Part shown: one piece after another, positions 46,407-57,469 of the stretch | How positions within the stretch are numbered: the stretch's first letter is position 1 | Layout of the letters: every line of letters begins with the position of its first letter | DNA from: Rhizobium skierniewicense | Lineage (GTDB): Bacteria; Pseudomonadota; Alphaproteobacteria; Rhizobiales; Rhizobiaceae | Length of the DNA: 64,000 nt | Reading direction: 5' to 3' | Assembly (NCBI RefSeq): GCF_014196515.1 | Contig: NZ_JACIDV010000012.1 | Location: 1 to 64,000, forward strand | The notes under the pieces: model-generated | The model's database searches: none | What the model was told of the DNA's origin: nothing | What the model saw: only the letters and a program-made list of their open reading frames with translations | Translations under genes and position numbers: made by a program

Positions 46407-47285
46407 ATGACCATTGCTGCCGAGATCGATGACACGCCGGAGGCCGTCGAGCCTGAAGAGCAGGGTGGCGCGCATCCGCTCTTTGCTGATGCGCCGCGTT
46501 CCGTGTCGTTCAACAAGCTGCGCAAGCGGCTGTTGCGCAATGTTCGTCAGGCTTTCGATGATTTCGATATGCTCAAAGGTCAGAAACGCTGGCTGGTCGG
46601 ACTGTCGGGGGGCAAGGACAGCTACGGACTTCTGGCGCTGCTGCTCGACCTGAAATGGCGCGGTCTGCTGCCCGTGGAGCTCGTCGCCTGCAATCTCGAC
46701 CAGGGGCAGCCCAATTTTCCCAAGCATATTCTGCCGGACTACCTGACGAAGATCGGCATGCCGCATCGCATCGAATACCGCGACACCTATTCCATCGTGA
46801 AGGAAAAGGTGCCTGCTGGCGGGACTTATTGTTCGCTCTGTTCCCGGCTTCGCCGTGGCAATCTCTATCGCATCGCGCGCGAGGAGGGGTGTGACGCACT
46901 GATCCTTGGTCACCACCGCGAAGATATTCTCGAAACCTTCTTCATGAACCTGTTTCATGGCGGGCGGCTTGCTGCCATGCCACCAAAGCTGATGAATGAC
47001 GAGGGCGATCTGATGGTGCTGCGTCCGCTGGCTTACTGCGCCGAAGACGACATGGCGAAGTTTGCATCTGCCATGGATTTCCCCATCATTCCCTGTGATC
47101 TCTGTGGTTCGCAGGATGGCCTTCAGCGCAATGCGATGAAGGATATGCTGGCCGATATCGAACGCCGTATGCCGGGCCGCAAGGATGTGATGCTGCGCGC
47201 CATGGCGCACGTCAATCCATCGCATCTGCTCGACACGAAGCTTTTCGATTTTGCGGGCCTGATTGTCACTGATCCGTCATGCTAG
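46407..47285 (+). CDS. ttcA: tRNA 2-thiocytidine(32) synthetase TtcA
   Basis: 292 residues from ATG 46407. The PP-loop is [17 protein letters not shown], and the Fe-S cluster cysteines are in [11 protein letters not shown] and [12 protein letters not shown], with [18 protein letters not shown] conserved. It activates C32 of certain tRNAs with ATP and inserts sulfur with help of a [4Fe-4S] cluster. It lies between glsA and two inositol-phosphatase-like genes on the same strand, separated by 70 and 46 bases. Confidence 0.94.
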   Translation: MTIAAEIDDTPEAVEPEEQGGAHPLFADAPRSVSFNKLRKRLLRNVRQAFDDFDMLKGQKRWLVGLSGGKDSYGLLALLLDLKWRGLLPVELVACNLDQGQPNFPKHILPDYLTKIGMPHRIEYRDTYSIVKEKVPAGGTYCSLCSRLRRGNLYRIAREEGCDALILGHHREDILETFFMNLFHGGRLAAMPPKLMNDEGDLMVLRPLAYCAEDDMAKFASAMDFPIIPCDLCGSQDGLQRNAMKDMLADIERRMPGRKDVMLRAMAHVNPSHLLDTKLFDFAGLIVTDPSC

Positions 47286-47331
47286 AGGCTTAGGTCGTGA
47301 AGCTTCTCTCCCACGTTCAAAGAAAACCTTC

Positions 47332-48159
47332 ATGACCCTTTCCGATACCGATCTTGATTTTCTCGTCGCCACCGTTGCCGACGCCGGTGAAACCGAAATC
47401 ATGCCCCGCTTCCGAAATCTGAGCGCATCCGACATTTCCGAAAAGACATCAACCGTCGACCTGGTAACCGAAGCAGATGTTCGTGCAGAAAAGCGCATAA
47501 CGGCCGCATTGCTGGAACGTTTCCCCGGCGCGCATATCGTGGGCGAGGAGGCTTACGACGCAGATCGTTCTGTGGTCCCCGCACTGGTGGATGCGCCGCT
47601 CGCCTTCGTGATCGATCCGATCGACGGTACATTCAATTACGCCGCAGGTTTTCCTGCGTTTGGGACTCTCCTTGCCGTCACCGTCAAGGGTGAGACCGTC
47701 GCAGGCATCATTCACGACCCTGTTATGGGTGATACGATTGTCTCGATGAAAGGTGCGGGTGCTACGCTAAAACCCAAGGGTGGTAGCGACGTCAAACTTT
47801 GCGTGGCAAAGCCTGTCGATCTTTCCCAGATGGTTGGCGTGTTTTCGTGGGGTCATAGCTTCGAGGAGCGGCGTCCGATCATCGCTGCCAATATGACCAA
47901 GGCCAAGATGGCACTAGCGCTGAATTGTTCGGCCCACGAATACTGGCTGGTTTCTAGCGGCAAACTGCATTTCATCGGCCACGAGAAGCTGATGCCGTGG
48001 GACCATCTCGCCGGTGTTCTGACGCATCAGGAAGCGGGCGGCTACACGGCCAAATTCGATGGCACGCCCTATCGTCCCGGCGATCTGACCGGCGGCATCC
48101 TGTCTGCGCCGGACAAGGACAGCTGGAAGATGCTTCGTCGCGAGATTGTTGGTCTTTGA
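47332..48159 (+). CDS. Inositol monophosphatase family protein, copy 1
   Basis: 275 residues from ATG 47332. The lithium-sensitive phosphatase signatures are VDLVTEADVRAEKRI, GEEAY (metal Glu), VIDPIDGTFNYAAGFPAFGT, and KLMPWDHLAGVLTHQEAGG. The product could dephosphorylate inositol phosphate, histidinol phosphate or PAP; sequence alone does not decide. The second family member follows after 24 bases and shares the same N-terminal layout (PRFRNLSASD/PRFRNLGEGD), so the pair looks like a tandem duplication. Confidence 0.85.
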   Translation: MTLSDTDLDFLVATVADAGETEIMPRFRNLSASDISEKTSTVDLVTEADVRAEKRITAALLERFPGAHIVGEEAYDADRSVVPALVDAPLAFVIDPIDGTFNYAAGFPAFGTLLAVTVKGETVAGIIHDPVMGDTIVSMKGAGATLKPKGGSDVKLCVAKPVDLSQMVGVFSWGHSFEERRPIIAANMTKAKMALALNCSAHEYWLVSSGKLHFIGHEKLMPWDHLAGVLTHQEAGGYTAKFDGTPYRPGDLTGGILSAPDKDSWKMLRREIVGL

Positions 48160-48183
48160 AGACAACACGAGAAAGGAATATCC

Positions 48184-49008
48184 ATGACCATTGAAGTCGA
48201 CATCGCGTCCCTTGCCAATGCCCTGCAAGAGGCAGCAGCTGTGGAAATCATGCCGAGATTTCGCAATCTGGGTGAAGGCGATGTACGGATAAAGACGGAG
48301 GCCATCGATCTCGTCACCGAAGCCGACGAAGCTGCCGAACGCCTGATCCGCGCGCGGATCGCCGAATTCATGCCGGACGCATTGTTCGTCGGCGAAGAAT
48401 CGGTGGCGGCTGACCCGTCGCTGCTCTCCAAACTGGGTGAGGCGGATCTGGCTGTTGTGGTCGATCCCATCGACGGCACCTTCAACTTCGCCGCCGGTCT
48501 ACCGTTGTTCGGCGTCATGTTGAGTGTGGTGTCGAAAGGCGAGACAATTGCCGGTCTGATCTACGACCCCATGGGCAATGACTGGGTGATCGCGGAAAAA
48601 GGATCGGGCGCCTGGATGTGCAGTGCCGATGGCTCGCAGAGCCAGATGAGCGTCGTACCACCGCCAGAGCTGTCACAGATGGTGGGTATTGCCAATACCG
48701 GGTATTTCGAAGGCGATGTGCGCCGCCGTCTGCTCAACAATCTGGCTGATGTGCGGCTGTTTACCAGCTACCGTTGTGCCGCCCACGAGTACCGCATCTT
48801 CTGCGGCGGTCATATGCATTTCCTCATGTACAACAAGCTGATGCCGTGGGATCATCTTGCCGGCACGTTGATTTCGAAGGAAGCCGGCGCCTACGCCGCC
48901 CGCTTCGACGGTTCGCCGTATCTGCCGCACCACGTGGATGGCGGGCTTCTGCTGACCGCCAATGAAGAGACGTGGGAGCTGCTGCGCGAAAAGGTTTTCA
49001 CGGTCTGA
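48184..49008 (+). CDS. Inositol monophosphatase family protein, copy 2
   Basis: 274 residues. Same motifs as the preceding gene: IDLVTEADEAAERLIRARI, GEESVAAD, VVDPIDGTFNFAAGLPLFGV, YNKLMPWDHLAGTLISKEAG. Metal-binding residues are conserved in both copies, so both should be active. Divergence in the middle part (STGYFEGD-like region, TNTGYFEG) suggests a different substrate. AAGGA precedes the start. A strong terminator follows. Confidence 0.85.
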   Translation: MTIEVDIASLANALQEAAAVEIMPRFRNLGEGDVRIKTEAIDLVTEADEAAERLIRARIAEFMPDALFVGEESVAADPSLLSKLGEADLAVVVDPIDGTFNFAAGLPLFGVMLSVVSKGETIAGLIYDPMGNDWVIAEKGSGAWMCSADGSQSQMSVVPPPELSQMVGIANTGYFEGDVRRRLLNNLADVRLFTSYRCAAHEYRIFCGGHMHFLMYNKLMPWDHLAGTLISKEAGAYAARFDGSPYLPHHVDGGLLLTANEETWELLREKVFTV

Positions 49009-49027
49009 GGCGATCTCATTCAAACGC

Positions 49028-49060
49028 AAAACGCGCGGATGTCACCATCCGCGCGTTTTT
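49028..49060. terminator. Terminator between copy 2 and the convergent exporter
   Basis: AAAACGCGCGGATG and CATCCGCGCGTTTT arms with a four-base loop, flanked by A and T runs; it can serve both convergent transcripts. Confidence 0.85.
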
Positions 49061-49075
49061 GTTTTTCGGATCCGC

Positions 49076-50326
49076 TCAGTGGGTCGGTTTGTTTTGCGGC
49101 TGAAACAGCGCACCTTTTTCACCGATCACGACGAAAACAAGGCCCACGACCGACACGATGAAGAAACCACCGACCATCGGCAGGGCCGTGCCATTGAACG
49201 CCTGCCCGATCGCCGCACCAATGAGAGAACCGCCGATGGTGCTCATGAAGCCGATGACGGATGACGCTGTACCGGCCACGTGGCCAAGCGGCTCCATCGC
49301 CAGTGAGTTGAAGTTCGAGCCGATAAGACCGAACTGAAACATCGCCAAGGCAAACATGACGATAAACAGGACGAACGGCATCGGCTGCGGTCCGAACATC
49401 TGTGCCATCAGCCACACGAAGGTGATGACGATGAAGGCGACCAGAGAACCATGCGACAGCTTTCGCATCCCGAAACGCCCGACAAGACGGGAGTTGAGGA
49501 ACGAGGATAGCGCCATGAACAGCGCGACGCCGGCAAAGGCTGCCGCAAACCACGGTCCAAGCCCGTAAATTCCCTTATAGACCTGCTCCGCAGAGTTGAT
49601 GAAACCGAACAGCGCGCCGAAGATGACCGTGCTGGCAATCGTGTAGCAAAGCGCGACCCGGTTCGTCAGCACGATCTTGAAGCCCTGCAGGACAGATGCG
49701 ACGGTCAACTGGCGGACATCTTCCGGCGCCAATGTTTCCGGCAGGCGGAGGTACATCCAGACCGTCACGATGATGGCGATACCCGCCATAAAGCCGAAAA
49801 TCAGGTGCCAATCGCCAAAGAACAGCACGATCTGTCCGGTCCCGGGCGCGATGACCGGCACGACCATGAACACCATCATGATCAACGACATGACTTCGGC
49901 CATCTGGCGTCCGCCGTAGACATCGCGAACGATGGAGACGGTGATAACGCGGGTGGCGGCCGATCCTATACCCTGAATGAAGCGCAGCACCAGAAGCCCC
50001 GCAAAGGACGGTACAAAGATGACGGCGATGGATGACAGGATGTAGATGCCCAAACCGAACAGCATCGGCTTGCGACGTCCGAAGCGGTCTGCAATGGGCC
50101 CGTAGAACAGCTGCGAAATGCCAAAGCCCAGGAGATAGGCAGAGATGACATACTGGCGGTGGTTTTCGTTATCCACACCCAACGCCGCGCCGATTTCCTG
50201 CAAGCCGGGAAGCATGATATCGATGGCAAGCGCATTGAGCGCCATCAGCGCTGCCGCAAGCCCGATGAATTCCGTACGCCCCATGGTAATAGCGCGTGCC
50301 GGATCGGATTGTGAAAGATTTGTCAC
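49076..50326 (-). CDS. MFS multidrug exporter, Bcr/CflA-like, second copy
   Basis: 416 residues from GTG 50326, with GGGA eight bases upstream; ATG 50284 is an alternative. Twelve helices. Motif A is GPIADRFGRRKPMLFGLGIY, followed by SIVRDVYGGRQMAEVMSLIM and MVVPVIAPGTGQ, the Bcr/CflA pattern. About the same length as the exporter at 33872 but diverged, so it is not a recent duplicate. Substrate unknown. It lies downstream of grxD on the same strand, with a hairpin (GGCGTTGC/GCAACGCC at 50353-50374) between them. Confidence 0.85.
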   Translation of the reverse strand: MTNLSQSDPARAITMGRTEFIGLAAALMALNALAIDIMLPGLQEIGAALGVDNENHRQYVISAYLLGFGISQLFYGPIADRFGRRKPMLFGLGIYILSSIAVIFVPSFAGLLVLRFIQGIGSAATRVITVSIVRDVYGGRQMAEVMSLIMMVFMVVPVIAPGTGQIVLFFGDWHLIFGFMAGIAIIVTVWMYLRLPETLAPEDVRQLTVASVLQGFKIVLTNRVALCYTIASTVIFGALFGFINSAEQVYKGIYGLGPWFAAAFAGVALFMALSSFLNSRLVGRFGMRKLSHGSLVAFIVITFVWLMAQMFGPQPMPFVLFIVMFALAMFQFGLIGSNFNSLAMEPLGHVAGTASSVIGFMSTIGGSLIGAAIGQAFNGTALPMVGGFFIVSVVGLVFVVIGEKGALFQPQNKPTH

Positions 50327-50352
50327 AGAATTTGTCCCAAAAGAACGGCAAA

Positions 50353-50376
50353 GGCGTTGCTTGGGGCAACGCCTAG
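50353..50376 (-). terminator. Weak hairpin after grxD
   Basis: Arms GGCGTTGC and GCAACGCC enclose a five-base loop; in the minus direction only TTT follows, so termination may be partial and the exporter partly cotranscribed. Confidence 0.45.
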
Positions 50377-50419
50377 ACAGATTTTAAACGTCAGGGGGGC
50401 CGGGACTTCCCGGCCGAAA

Positions 50420-50755
50420 TCACGCCGCGCCGCGGACGCTGATACCCTGTTCCTGGAGATGGTCCTGAAGCTCGCCCGACTGGAACATCTCTTTTATGAT
50501 GTCACAGCCGCCAACAAACTCGCCCTTGATGTAGAGCTGGGGGATGGTCGGCCAGTTGGAATAATCCTTGATGCCCTGGCGCAGATCAGCGTCGGCGAGC
50601 ACGTTGATGCCCTTATACTGAAGGCCGAGGTAATCGAGGATCTGCACAACCTGGCCGGAAAAGCCGCACTGTGGAAATTGTGGGGTTCCCTTCATGAAGA
50701 GCACGATATCGCTGCCCTTCACTTCGCCGTCAATCATTTCGTGAATGCCACTCAT
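50420..50755 (-). CDS. grxD: Monothiol glutaredoxin GrxD
   Basis: 111 residues with the monothiol active site CGFS (C30 in PQFPQCGFSGQVVQ) and the conserved WPTIPQLYIKGEFVGGCDII. It carries [2Fe-2S] clusters with glutathione and works with BolA proteins in iron homeostasis. AAGGA lies before the ATG. It follows parE on the same strand after 209 bases. No BolA gene is adjacent in this window. Confidence 0.95.
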   Translation of the reverse strand: MSGIHEMIDGEVKGSDIVLFMKGTPQFPQCGFSGQVVQILDYLGLQYKGINVLADADLRQGIKDYSNWPTIPQLYIKGEFVGGCDIIKEMFQSGELQDHLQEQGISVRGAA

Positions 50756-50964
50756 GGCGATTTCCTTTCACATGCGGTTCAAGGCCGCTGCTTCGTTCGC
50801 TCTTAGATAACATGGTAGCACATGATTTCCAGCCGTTAATGGCAAAAAATCCAAACGAGTTGCGCATAGCGTCTATGCGTTTGACGACAAGGCGACGGTG
50901 GTCCACGCGCTTAAATATCTCGACCGCTCGGAAGTTTGAGATTTCCTGCGGATCACACAGGTCG

Positions 50965-53028
50965 TCAAATATCCAGATTTTCCGCAAATGCTGAACGATC
51001 CTGAATGAAGCGAAAGCGGGCTTCGGGCTTGGTGCCCATGAGATTATCGACAGCGTCCCGGGTGCCCTCGAAATCCACGTCGTCGATTTCCACGCGCAAA
51101 AGCGTGCGCTTGGAAGGGTCCATGGTGGTTTCCTTCAATTGCGCAGGCATCATTTCGCCAAGACCTTTGAAGCGGCCGATTTCGACCTTTTTGCCTTTGA
51201 AAACCGTCTCCATCAGCTCTGCGCGATGGACGTCATCACGGGCATAAACCGTCTTGGCACCCTGGCGGATGACGTAGAGCGGCGGCACCGCCAGATAGAG
51301 GTGACTGCCGCGGATGAGTTCTGGCATTTCCTGATAGAAGAAGGTGATCAGCAGCGAGGCAATATGCGCGCCGTCCACGTCGGCATCGGTCATGATGACG
51401 ATGCGCTCGTAGCGCAGGTCTTCATCGCGATATTTCGTGCGCGTGCCGCAACCCAGCGCCTGGATGAGGTCGGCGATCTGCTGGTTGGCGGACAGTTTTT
51501 CGCGACTTGCGCTGCCGACATTGAGAATTTTTCCGCGCAGCGGCAGGATAGCCTGGTTGGCGCGGTTGCGCGCTTGTTTGGCTGACCCCCCAGCCGAATC
51601 GCCTTCCACGATAAAGAGTTCGGCGCCTTCGGCCGTATTCTGTGAGCAATCCGCCAACTTGCCAGGAAGGCGCAGCTTGCGAACGGCGGTCTTGCGGTTG
51701 ACTTCCTTTTCCTTGCGACGACGAAGGCGCTCTTCGCAGCGCTCGATAACCCAGTCCAGAAGCTTGGCCGCTTCATTGGGATTGCCGGCAAGATAATGGT
51801 CAAACGGATCGCGAAGCGCGTTCTCAACGATGCGCTGCGCCTCGACAGTGGCCAGCTTGTCCTTGGTCTGACCGACGAATTCCGGTTCGCGAATGAAGAC
51901 GGACAGCATGCCGACAGCGGAAATCATCACGTCGTCGGTGGTGATTTCCCTCGCGCGCTTGTTCTGCGTCAACTCGGCGTAGTTCTTCAGCCCCTTGGTC
52001 AGCGCGATGCGAAGCCCGGCCTCATGCGTGCCGCCCTCGGGCGTCGGGATAGTGTTGCAATAGGAATGCAGTTGCGCATCGCCGCCATACCAGGTCACGG
52101 CCCATTCCATGGCGCCATGGCCGCCGGTCTTCTCGGTCTTGCCGGAGAAGATTTCGCGGGTGACGGTAAAATCCTTGCCAAGCGTCGCCGCCAGATAATC
52201 CTTCAGGCCACCGGGGAAGTGGAAAACGGCCTTTTCCGGGATGTCACCGTCCGGTGGCACCATGCCAGGGTCACAACTCCAGCGTATCTCGACGCCACCG
52301 AACAGGTAGGCTTTCGAGCGCGCCATACGGAAGATGCGGGCTGGTTCGAACTTTGCGTGATCGCCAAAAATCTGCGGGTCAGGATGGAAGCGAACGCGCG
52401 TGCCGCGACGATTGTGCACATCGCCCAGCTCTTCCAGCCCGCCCGTCGGGATGCCGCGCGAAAAACGCTGGCGGTATAGCTTGCGGTTTCGTGCCACTTC
52501 CACTTCGAGAAGGTCCGAGAGAGCATTGACGACGGAGACGCCCACGCCGTGAAGGCCGCCTGATGTCTCGTAAGCCTTTCCATCGAACTTGCCGCCCGCA
52601 TGCAGCTTGGTCATGATGACTTCGAGCGTCGACTTGCCGGGAACCTGCGGGTGGTTTTCCACGGGAATACCACGACCATTGTCGCTGACCGTCAAAAAGC
52701 CTTCGGTATCCAGGTGAACTTCGATGAAGTTGGCGTGGCCCGCGACGGCCTCGTCCATGGAGTTGTCGATGACTTCGGCAAACAGATGGTGCAGCGCTTT
52801 CTCATCGGTCCCGCCAATATACATGCCGGGCCGCATGCGAACGGGCTCAAGACCCTCCAAGACGCGGATGGACGAAGCGCCATATTCCTGTTCCGACGAG
52901 GTGGTCACTGCCGCAGGCTTCGGCGTGCTAGCGACAGCCTTTACCACGGGCGCAGTTTTCGCCACAGCTGCTTCCGGCTCTGGCTTCGATGAGGTTTGGC
53001 TTGAAAAGAGATCGTTGCTATCGTCCAT
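50965..53028 (-). CDS. parE: DNA topoisomerase IV subunit B
   Basis: 687 residues. The first 45 are a non-conserved Ala/Pro/Ser-rich extension. Then the GHKL ATPase: GLEPVRMRPGMYIGG, EVIDNSMDEAVAG with the catalytic Glu region, SDNGRGIPV, and ETSGGLHGVGVSVVNALS. The Toprim domain has LFIVEGDSAGGSAKQA and IMTDADVDGAHIASL. ParE with ParC decatenates daughter chromosomes. It is distinguished from GyrB by length and by the IGRFKGLGEMMPAQLKETTM end. It starts divergently from the hydrolase gene. Confidence 0.95.
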   Translation of the reverse strand: MDDSNDLFSSQTSSKPEPEAAVAKTAPVVKAVASTPKPAAVTTSSEQEYGASSIRVLEGLEPVRMRPGMYIGGTDEKALHHLFAEVIDNSMDEAVAGHANFIEVHLDTEGFLTVSDNGRGIPVENHPQVPGKSTLEVIMTKLHAGGKFDGKAYETSGGLHGVGVSVVNALSDLLEVEVARNRKLYRQRFSRGIPTGGLEELGDVHNRRGTRVRFHPDPQIFGDHAKFEPARIFRMARSKAYLFGGVEIRWSCDPGMVPPDGDIPEKAVFHFPGGLKDYLAATLGKDFTVTREIFSGKTEKTGGHGAMEWAVTWYGGDAQLHSYCNTIPTPEGGTHEAGLRIALTKGLKNYAELTQNKRAREITTDDVMISAVGMLSVFIREPEFVGQTKDKLATVEAQRIVENALRDPFDHYLAGNPNEAAKLLDWVIERCEERLRRRKEKEVNRKTAVRKLRLPGKLADCSQNTAEGAELFIVEGDSAGGSAKQARNRANQAILPLRGKILNVGSASREKLSANQQIADLIQALGCGTRTKYRDEDLRYERIVIMTDADVDGAHIASLLITFFYQEMPELIRGSHLYLAVPPLYVIRQGAKTVYARDDVHRAELMETVFKGKKVEIGRFKGLGEMMPAQLKETTMDPSKRTLLRVEIDDVDFEGTRDAVDNLMGTKPEARFRFIQDRSAFAENLDI

Positions 53029-53201
53029 TGTGCCCAGTTCAATCAGAATTTGGCCATGCGAGCAGAGTTATGATTTGCCACGGATGACAACGCACATTGT
53101 CTGCTCAAGCACGGATGATCGGTTTTCGCGTCGTCCAAGGATTGCGCCGCGCTTGCTCGGATGGCAAGTGTTCTGGCCGAATTGAATAGGTTCCTCAAGG
53201 C

Positions 53202-54083
53202 ATGTCCACAGCTATTTTCACCTTTTGTACTCTTTTTTGCCTGTCTGTTGCGATCGTGCCAGTCTCGGCGCAGGGCACCGGAGGGCCGCTGAAACCCTTC
53301 AAGGATGAGCTTTTTTCGAGCCAGACAGTGCTGTCGACAGGCGATAACGGCGCATCGCAGATCATCGATTATCAGGAGATGCGCGACATCAACGGGCGCG
53401 ACGAGACGCCCGAGCGACGGGTGAAACGACAATATATCGATCTCGCGCCGAAGAAGTTTCAGGACCTTGAAACGATCTCGGTGAAGGGCAGGGCGCTTGA
53501 TGTTGGGCGCGTGGGTGCCGAGTCCGGTCAGGCCTTTACGGTGATTTTCATTCATGGCCGTGGCGGCGACCGCAGGCTGGGCATGAATGATTATACCTTC
53601 GGCGGAAACTTCAACCGGTTGAAGAACCTGGCGGTTGCCAACGGCGGGACATATTACGCGCCGAGCGTTAAAAGCTTTGACGAAAAGGGGGTGGCGGACA
53701 TTGCTGGACTGATTGCCGATGCGAAATCGAAATCCGGCGCACGCCCCGTCATTCTTGCCTGCGCCTCGATGGGCAGCTTCATTTGCTACGGCATCAGCCG
53801 CGACAGCCAGGCTGTGTCCGGCCTGCAGGGTATGGCCATTCTTGGCGGCGCGGTCGATCCTGATTTCGCGAAGAGTGCTTTTGCCAAGGCGAAGAAGCCG
53901 GTCTGGTTCACGCATGGCAGTGAGGACAAGGTCTATTCGGCCGACCAGCAGGCCACGATGTTCCGCTCCCTGTTGAAAGCCGGACAGCCGACGCGGTTCA
54001 CGCTGTACAAGAGTGGCACGCACGGAACGCCGGTGCGGATGACCGACTGGCGCGCAGTCTTGAACTTTTTGCTGACACATTAA
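53202..54083 (+). CDS. Secreted alpha/beta hydrolase
   Basis: 293 residues. Signal peptide ends near residue 24 (IVPVSAQG). The fold is seen in VIFIHGRGGDRRLGMNDYTF (oxyanion region), ACASMGSFICYGI with a nucleophile Ser in A-S-M-G-S near residue 188, WFTHGSEDKVYSADQ with the acid Asp, and YKSGTHGTPV with the catalytic His. It is a hydrolase exported to the periplasm; the substrate is not known. It stands between parE and tpiA. Confidence 0.75.
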   Translation: MSTAIFTFCTLFCLSVAIVPVSAQGTGGPLKPFKDELFSSQTVLSTGDNGASQIIDYQEMRDINGRDETPERRVKRQYIDLAPKKFQDLETISVKGRALDVGRVGAESGQAFTVIFIHGRGGDRRLGMNDYTFGGNFNRLKNLAVANGGTYYAPSVKSFDEKGVADIAGLIADAKSKSGARPVILACASMGSFICYGISRDSQAVSGLQGMAILGGAVDPDFAKSAFAKAKKPVWFTHGSEDKVYSADQQATMFRSLLKAGQPTRFTLYKSGTHGTPVRMTDWRAVLNFLLTH

Positions 54084-54215
54084 GCAGAAAATATCGCTGC
54101 AACACCGAAAACGCGCAAAAAACGGCGTTTTTGGGCGAGGATTTGCAAGAAAACTGTTATTTTTGATACCAAATTTCGTCTGTACGTTTTAAGACGGAGG
54201 TATCACGGACGTTTT

Positions 54216-54240
54216 GGCGCTCCCGTTTTACGCGAGCGCC
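54216..54240 (+). promoter_or_regulatory. Leader hairpin before tpiA
   Basis: GGCGCTC and GAGCGCC, separated by eleven bases, lie 28 bases before the tpiA start and just ahead of AGAGGA. The hairpin is too close to the gene to be a terminator for the hydrolase and too short of T's; it may stabilise or modulate tpiA mRNA. Confidence 0.4.
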
Positions 54241-54267
54241 CGTCAAACCAAAGAGGAATGGATCGCA

Positions 54268-55038
54268 ATGACCCCTGATGTTCGCCCGCTCGTCGCTGGA
54301 AACTGGAAGATGAACGGGACGCGCGATTCGCTCGATCAGATCAAGGCGATGGCCGAAGGTGTCAAAGGTTCGCTGTCCGAGAAGGTAGATGCGCTGATCT
54401 GCCCGCCCTCGACATTGCTGTATGTCGCCACTGCGCTCTGCGACGACAGCCCGCTCCTGATCGGCGCGCAGGATTGCCACCAGAACCCGTCGGGTGCACA
54501 CACGGGTGACATATCCGCTGAAATGATTGCCGATTGCTTCGGCACGCATGTCATCGTCGGTCATTCCGAGCGCCGCACCGACCATGCCGAGACCGACCAT
54601 CTGGTCCGCATCAAGGCGTCTGCTGCGCACGCTGCCGAGTTGGTCGCGATCGTCTGCATCGGTGAGACGGCAGACGAGCGCAAGGCTGGCCAGACGCTGG
54701 ACGTGCTCAAGCGCCAGCTGGCCGGTTCCCTGCCGGACGAAGCGACGGCGGAAGATACCGTGATTGCCTATGAGCCCGTCTGGGCGATCGGAACCGGTGT
54801 TACGCCAACTACGCAGGATGTTCGCGAAGCGCATGCCTTCATGCGCGACGAGCTGGTCAAGCGCTTCGGCGCGCAAGGCAAGAGCATGCGCATTCTCTAT
54901 GGCGGTTCGGTCAAGCCCACCAATGCGCTGGAGCTGATGGGCGTCGAGAATGTTGACGGCGCACTGATTGGCGGAGCCAGCTTGAAAGCCACTGATTTCC
55001 TGTCCATCTATGCGGCTTATGAGCAATTGACGGCTTGA
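54268..55038 (+). CDS. tpiA: Triosephosphate isomerase
   Basis: 256 residues from ATG 54268, with AGAGGA ten bases upstream; a longer frame from 54214 is not conserved. Catalytic residues are seen: Lys in AGNWKMNG, His in VIVGHSERR, Glu in [11 protein letters not shown], and the phosphate loop [10 protein letters not shown]. It interconverts DHAP and GAP. The gene starts the tpiA-secG-pyrG order, typical of Rhizobiales. Confidence 0.97.
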   Translation: MTPDVRPLVAGNWKMNGTRDSLDQIKAMAEGVKGSLSEKVDALICPPSTLLYVATALCDDSPLLIGAQDCHQNPSGAHTGDISAEMIADCFGTHVIVGHSERRTDHAETDHLVRIKASAAHAAELVAIVCIGETADERKAGQTLDVLKRQLAGSLPDEATAEDTVIAYEPVWAIGTGVTPTTQDVREAHAFMRDELVKRFGAQGKSMRILYGGSVKPTNALELMGVENVDGALIGGASLKATDFLSIYAAYEQLTA

Positions 55039-55141
55039 TGGTGTCTTTCGTCCTGCAAGGGGCTTGGAATACGCTTTCGCCTCATGTAAAGAGCCGCAAA
55101 CTTCTTCATTGTGCTCCCAACGGGGCATGGAATGGATTGTC

Positions 55142-55594
55142 ATGCAGAATGTACTGATTGTTATTCATCTCATGATCGTGCTGGCGCTCGTCGGCGTGGT
55201 TCTGATCCAGCGTTCCGAAGGCGGTGGCCTTGGTATCGGCGGCGGTTCCGGCTTTATGTCCGCACGCGGCACGGCCAATGCGTTGACCCGCACCACGGCG
55301 ATCCTCGCCGCGCTGTTCTTCCTGACGTCTCTCGGCCTTGGTCTTCTGACCCGCTACGAATCGCGCCCGACAGATATTCTGGATCGCATTCCAGCCACGC
55401 AAGGGCAGGGTAACGGCATTCTGGACACGCTTGGCCCCTCGTCTTCGACGCCTGCCGCTCCAGCCCAGAACGGCGTTCCGTCCACGAATGGTGCTGCGGC
55501 TCCGGCCACAGGGACAACGCCTGCACCAGCGACGACGACACCGGCACCTGCGACACCGGCTCCGGCCAACAACGCAGTTCCGACCGGACAGTAA
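55142..55594 (+). CDS. secG: Preprotein translocase subunit SecG
   Basis: 150 residues from ATG 55142 (MQNVLIVIHLMIVLALVGVV). Two membrane helices flank the conserved cytoplasmic loop LIQRSEGGGLGIGGGSGFMS, followed by ARGTANALTRTTAILAALFF. The second half is an Ala/Pro/Thr-rich tail, longer than in E. coli SecG (110 residues) but common in Rhizobiales. It assists the SecYEG channel. A terminator follows, so pyrG is probably separate. Confidence 0.92.
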   Translation: MQNVLIVIHLMIVLALVGVVLIQRSEGGGLGIGGGSGFMSARGTANALTRTTAILAALFFLTSLGLGLLTRYESRPTDILDRIPATQGQGNGILDTLGPSSSTPAAPAQNGVPSTNGAAAPATGTTPAPATTTPAPATPAPANNAVPTGQ

Positions 55595-55615
55595 AACCGG
55601 TTCAAGCATATCACT

Positions 55616-55645
55616 CCGGCAGGCCAAAAGCCTGCCGGTTTTCTT
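55616..55645 (+). terminator. secG terminator
   Basis: CCGGCAGGC and GCCTGCCGG arms with a five-base loop, followed by TTTTCTTTT. Confidence 0.85.
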
Positions 55646-55738
55646 TTGTTCACATTCCGGCCAAGCTTCGCCTTTCATCAACAGATGAATGTGGGCTTTC
55701 AGAAATTTGGGCTGGCGGAATCACTCTTTTATAGGTAA

Positions 55739-57379
<1,641 letters not shown>

Positions 57380-57392
57380 GGTCAATGAGTAG

Positions 57393-57424
57393 GAAAGGCC
57401 GCAGAAATGCGGCCTTTCAGGTTT
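57393..57424 (+). terminator. pyrG terminator
   Basis: Perfect 11-base arms GAAAGGCCGCA and TGCGGCCTTTC around a GAAA tetraloop, with a modest T stretch after it. Confidence 0.75.
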
Positions 57425-57469
57425 TAAGTTTGCTTTGCGCCAGTGGCGAACATTTGAAGTTGTTATCCG

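Noticed and set aside
50730..50987. 85-codon minus-strand frame upstream of grxD, considered as a BolA gene
   Set aside because: The sequence lacks BolA motifs and overlaps both the parE end and the grxD start.
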